Assembly: GCA_021173225.1 (NCBI GenBank)
Contig: JAJOLK010000002.1
Location: 153,391-217,390, forward strand
Length of the DNA stretch: 64,000 nt
From: Phycisphaerales bacterium PN19_bin_20
GTDB taxonomy: Bacteria > Planctomycetota > Phycisphaerae > Phycisphaerales > UBA1924
Direction: 5' to 3'
Within the stretch, counting starts at the first letter, position 1. Each line of letters begins with the position of its first letter. Of the stretch, positions 60,896 through 64,000 are shown in pieces. Position numbers and translations under genes: made by a program. The notes below the pieces were generated by a model, which worked only from the letters and a program-made list of their open reading frames with translations, was not told the origin of the DNA and made no database searches.

Positions 60896-62947
60896 TCAGC
60901 ACCCTCCGGTGAAGGCGTTGATGAAGATGATGATGTCGTCGGCGGTGAACTCGCCGTCAGGGGCGAGCGACTGGCCCGGGCCAGCGATGTCGGCGATGGG
61001 GTTGCTCGATGTGAAGAGGTTGATGAAGATGATGATGTCGTCGGCGGTGGACTCGCCGTCGGCGCCGATGGTCTGCCCGGGGCCTGCGAGGTCGCTGCGG
61101 CAAGGGCGTGCGGCGCTCGAGACAACGTCCATCTGCGTCGGGGTGCTTCGGCCCCACTTGACCCACTGCTCATAGACAACCTGGCCGAGGGTGGTGGCGG
61201 TGCTGCCGACGGGGGGCTGGATGAATGTGGTGTTGTTGACAGGCTTGTCGGCGTTGTCACGCAGGAACTCGGCGTAGTCCTTGGTGGTTGTCTGGTGGAA
61301 GAAGCGGACCTCGGCGCGGGTGGTGCCAACGGGGACGATGAACCAGGTGTCGTCCCAGTGCTGCCCGTCGGCGTAGGTATACCCGATGGGTGCGGCCTGG
61401 ACGAGGGTGAAGTTGGCGTTGTTGAACCCGCGGGGCGGGATGCGGTTGTCGAAGAACATTTTGTTGTTGAGGTCAAGGTGGAAGGAGGGGCCGACGGGGA
61501 GGCCCGTGACCATGGCGGCGACAGCGTCGATGCCCTGCTTGGCCTCGTAGACCTTGGTGTCAGTAGTTGAGAGGACGGCGGTGGCGGGGTTGTAGGAGCC
61601 GCGCTCGGCGAGCTGGGCGTTCTGGGCGTCAAAGAACTTGACGTTGAGCCACATGCGGCGGCCCTCGCTGAACCCGCCGGGGAGCTTGTGGCCGCTCTCG
61701 TTGATAACGCGGACGCGGAGGCGGTCGCCGATGTTGGTGACCTGAAGGTCGCTGGCGCGGCGGAGCATCTCGCGGTTGCGCTCGATGGTGGCGTCGACGT
61801 TGACCTGGTCGAGGGACGCATCGTCTAAGGAGACAGCAAGGTTGCTATCGACGGGGTCGAACAGGTCGCCCACGGCGCGGAGCACCCAGGTGTTGCCGCC
61901 CTGGAACTCGTGCTTGGGGAAGTTGGGGCGCAGCGGCGGGCCGAGGATCGGGTTGCAGCCGGTGCCCTCGATCTCGGGCATGTGGCAGTCTTGGCACGTG
62001 GCGTAGCTGGTGCGATTGTTGCCGCCGAAGCGACCGACCGAGCCGCCGTTGCCGTCGGGGATGACCTGAGTGACTGGGCCTTGTGCAAAGGCTGAGGCGA
62101 GCCACTCGCTACCGAGACGGTCCAGGGGGTACATGTCGTACTTGTTGCCCGTTGGGTGCGGGGCGTTGAGGGTGTTGAAGGTGTAGTCGCCGGTAGGCTG
62201 CTTGGAGTAGATGGGGTTTGAGACGTCGTGGCAGGTGATGCAGAGGCCGGACTGAAGGTGCCAGGGGCTCTCGCGCCACTGGTGGTACTGGAAGCTTGGG
62301 CCGAGGTTGAATGGCCCGCGGCGGCGGTCTTGGGTGTCAATTACGATGTGGCCCTGCGCGAGCGCCGACTGTGTGACGCCGGGGCCGGTGGCGGTGGGAC
62401 GGTTGAGGCCAAGGGCCTGGAGGATTGCGAGGTCCTCTGTGGGCGCGCCGGGGGCGTTGTCGGGGTCAACGCTGCGGTGGCAGATGGAGCACGAGACGCC
62501 GTCGGTATCGGTCGGGAAGAGGTCCGAGCCGTCGGGCTGCTGGCCGCGGCCTTGGAGCCAGCCTTGAGGTGCGTGGCAGCGGATGCAGGCGTCGGATGAG
62601 CCGACGGCGTCCTTCTCGCTGATGTAGAGCTGAGCTTGGAAGATCGGGTCGCGGTACGACTGAGCCATCATGCTGAAGCGCCAGCGCTCGTAGGGGGCGC
62701 TGGCCTCGGGGTAAGTTTCGTCTGAGCCGAGGTTGCCGTGGCAGAACTGGCAGTTGCCGGCCTCCACGAGGGGATCGATGGTGCCGAAGTCAGCGGGCTG
62801 GCTGCCCTTGAAGTAGAAGTCGGCGCGGGTCGTGTTGACGCGCGGCGGGTCGGCCAGCACGGCGGCGATGCCGATGATGGCCACGGCGGCCAGGGCGGTG
62901 ACTACACCGATGGTGATGAGCTTGACGAAGCCCCGGAATGTCCGCAT
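60896..62947 (-). CDS. Five-haem c-type cytochrome with GC-type dockerin tail
   Basis: 683 aa, exported. An N-terminal helix (residues 8-32) serves as signal or anchor. Five CxxCH haem sites: residues 66-70, 121-125, 153-157, 236-240 and 318-322. The order and spacing resemble multihaem cytochromes of the cytochrome c554 or NrfA-related pool, but no exact family is claimed. Residues 400-600 are beta-rich. The last 70 residues are two dockerin-like repeats ending TGGC, as in the beta-helix protein at 25399. Haem-tailed enzymes linked to a dockerin would place electron transfer on the cell surface. The ATG at 62947 follows GAGGAG by 8 nt. Confidence 0.87.
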   Translation of the reverse strand: MRTFRGFVKLITIGVVTALAAVAIIGIAAVLADPPRVNTTRADFYFKGSQPADFGTIDPLVEAGNCQFCHGNLGSDETYPEASAPYERWRFSMMAQSYRDPIFQAQLYISEKDAVGSSDACIRCHAPQGWLQGRGQQPDGSDLFPTDTDGVSCSICHRSVDPDNAPGAPTEDLAILQALGLNRPTATGPGVTQSALAQGHIVIDTQDRRRGPFNLGPSFQYHQWRESPWHLQSGLCITCHDVSNPIYSKQPTGDYTFNTLNAPHPTGNKYDMYPLDRLGSEWLASAFAQGPVTQVIPDGNGGSVGRFGGNNRTSYATCQDCHMPEIEGTGCNPILGPPLRPNFPKHEFQGGNTWVLRAVGDLFDPVDSNLAVSLDDASLDQVNVDATIERNREMLRRASDLQVTNIGDRLRVRVINESGHKLPGGFSEGRRMWLNVKFFDAQNAQLAERGSYNPATAVLSTTDTKVYEAKQGIDAVAAMVTGLPVGPSFHLDLNNKMFFDNRIPPRGFNNANFTLVQAAPIGYTYADGQHWDDTWFIVPVGTTRAEVRFFHQTTTKDYAEFLRDNADKPVNNTTFIQPPVGSTATTLGQVVYEQWVKWGRSTPTQMDVVSSAARPCRSDLAGPGQTIGADGESTADDIIIFINLFTSSNPIADIAGPGQSLAPDGEFTADDIIIFINAFTGGC

Positions 62948-63377
62948 AACCAAACTCCTCGGTCAATCAGCTGGTCAGTGTGGGCGGGGGCTCTGTGGGG
63001 GCTGAGGCGAAGTAGGCGATATCGAGCAGCTCGCTGAATGGCATCGGTCCCAGAACGGGCGGACTGAAGCGCCAGTTTGAGCTGGGGATCCGCGAAGAGG
63101 GGTGACGAATCATGGTGTGGCGGGGCGGCCATGTGGCGACGGAAGGTGCCGTCGGCGTGTGAACTATTCGTGCGAGTTTGCATCGGGTTGCGTGGGTTGG
63201 CCTGCGGCGGGCGGAATGTGGGGTGTGAACCGGTACAACCCAGGAGTCTTCATCGAGGGTCGGGGGGTGCCCGCGAGGTTGGCGGCATGACAAAGCACCG
63301 AACCGAACGCAGGGTGCGTCCGGTCCGGTGCTGGGGAAACTCGGTGGGTTGGGGCGCGTCGAAGCTGCCCCGGAGGA
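62948..63377. other. 430-nt intergenic region
   Basis: It holds the ribosome binding site and presumably the promoter of the cytochrome gene on the left, and the sppA-like terminator hairpin at 63290-63332 on the right. The middle 300 nt has small overlapping frames without signals. Confidence 0.5.
63290..63332 (-). terminator. Terminator hairpin after the sppA-like gene
   Basis: Long hairpin: outer 12-position stem (63294-63305 with 63321-63332, one mismatch) plus an inner 5-bp stem (ACGCA/TGCGT). Read on the - strand it is followed by TTTGTC. It starts 45 nt after the stop at 63378. Confidence 0.65.
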
Positions 63378-64000
63378 TTAGCGGAAGATCAGGACGCTGG
63401 GTGAGACGAGGATGACCGGCTCTTTGCGGAGCTGAAGCATGGCCTGAAGGCTGGCGGAGATGGCGCGGAAGTTCTGTTCGCCCATGAGCGTGCGTAGGAC
63501 CATGACGGCCTCGCCGATGGTGCCGGTGGTCTGGACGTTGGGGAGCGCGGGGCTGGCTACGCCGAAGCCGCCGAGGGCTTTTTCGAGGACCTCGGCCAGT
63601 GAGAGGGGCGCGGGGTAGTCAAGGACGTCAAACTTGCCCTCGTCGAGGCTAAGTGATGAGGCGAGGTCGGCGATGGTGGTGTTGATGCCGCCGACCTTGT
63701 CGGCCATTTTGAGGTCGATGGCGCTTGCGCCGACGAAGAGTCGGCCCTCGGCGGTCTTGCTCAGCTCGATGCCCGGGCGGCCCTGGGTGACGCGGCCTGT
63801 GAAGAGGTCGTAGGTCTCGGTCATCTTCTGCTTGACGAACGCGCGTTCTTGGGTGGACCAGGGGGTCAAAGAGCCGAACATGGCGGCGCGTGGCCCGCGG
63901 GCGCGCGGGACGACGTTGATCTTGAGCTCTTTCATGGCTTCGCCTAGGGCCATTTTGCCGCCGACGACGCCGATGGAGCCGACGATGCTGGAGGGGTTGA
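63378..64000 (-). CDS. sppA: Signal peptide peptidase SppA-like protein (S49), 5' end outside window
   Basis: 207 residues of the C-terminal part; the frame is open through the window end. The segment 'IVGSIGVVGGKMALGEAMKEL' matches the region after the catalytic Ser in SppA/S49 proteases, and 'GRVTQGRPGIELSKTAEGRLFVGASAID' is the well-conserved 'R....G.V..G..A...GLVD' part. The catalytic Ser and Lys lie outside or at the edge, so activity cannot be judged. Such enzymes digest cleaved signal peptides in the membrane. The internal ATG at 63953 is not the start. Confidence 0.85.
   Translation of the reverse strand, partial: NPSSIVGSIGVVGGKMALGEAMKELKINVVPRARGPRAAMFGSLTPWSTQERAFVKQKMTETYDLFTGRVTQGRPGIELSKTAEGRLFVGASAIDLKMADKVGGINTTIADLASSLSLDEGKFDVLDYPAPLSLAEVLEKALGGFGVASPALPNVQTTGTIGEAVMVLRTLMGEQNFRAISASLQAMLQLRKEPVILVSPSVLIFR

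Overview
The window is high-G+C bacterial chromosome, most consistent with a planctomycete of the class Phycisphaerae. The evidence is a set of lineage-flavoured surface signals: C-terminal repeats ending in Gly-Cys (GC-type dockerins) on three proteins, PEP-CTERM-like tails ending in an Arg run on two paralogs, and an N-terminal LExRxL-type motif on a secreted cyclophilin. These sit among ordinary bacterial housekeeping genes. No rRNA, tRNA, CRISPR array, transposase or phage gene was seen.

Layout. 0-5.7 kb: two convergent PEP-CTERM-like paralogs (the first cut by the window edge), argF, a dockerin fragment, palindromic repeats and a DUF1338 dioxygenase. 5.8-12.3 kb: a + strand run of a polytopic membrane protein, an S10 peptidase, SthA transhydrogenase, a small membrane coiled-coil protein and HolB. 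12.3-18.3 kb: mqnD, purF and a PBP4-type peptidase on the - strand, a single-domain response regulator, and a secreted protein. 18.8-29.5 kb: secreted cyclophilin; a - strand operon of topoisomerase VI subunit B, ylxP-like, rbfA and a degenerate HhH-glycosylase-like gene; then a 1355-aa secreted beta-helix protein. 29.9-41.3 kb: rplK-rplA-rplJ-rplL-rpoB-rpoC with wide gaps before rpoB and rpoC and a strong terminator. 41.4-49.6 kb: NTF2-like gene and icd (-), then a 1418-aa hybrid sensor kinase, a one-domain asparaginase and a glycosyltransferase (+). 49.7-54 kb: rpsB-tsf (-), fliM (+), prpB (-). 54.2-58.2 kb: sdhC-sdhA-[mini nucleotidyltransferase-like ORF]-sdhB. 58.2-64 kb: repeat-rich interval, fabI, nadC, a five-heme cytochrome with a dockerin tail, and the 3' part of an SppA-type peptidase.

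How it fits together. SdhCAB of the diheme, quinone-linked type, MqnD of the futalosine menaquinone route, Icd, PrpB and SthA describe a respiring heterotroph using menaquinone. The dockerin and PEP-CTERM-like proteins form an extracellular layer. Ribosomal, RNA polymerase, EF-Ts, RbfA, HolB, PurF, NadC and FabI genes are housekeeping functions.

Signals beyond the gene list: (1) ten genes carry a TANNNT box, often TGGTACNNT, 5-9 nt before the start codon, which suggests leaderless mRNAs; (2) the + strand is G-rich up to about 25 kb, C-rich from roughly 36 to 58.2 kb whichever strand codes, and G-rich again afterwards; (3) a topoisomerase VI B gene without its A partner nearby; (4) RpoC has lost three of the four ligands of the second zinc site; (5) a nucleotidyltransferase-like fragment sits inside the sdh operon. 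All family calls are by motif reading; no search was run.
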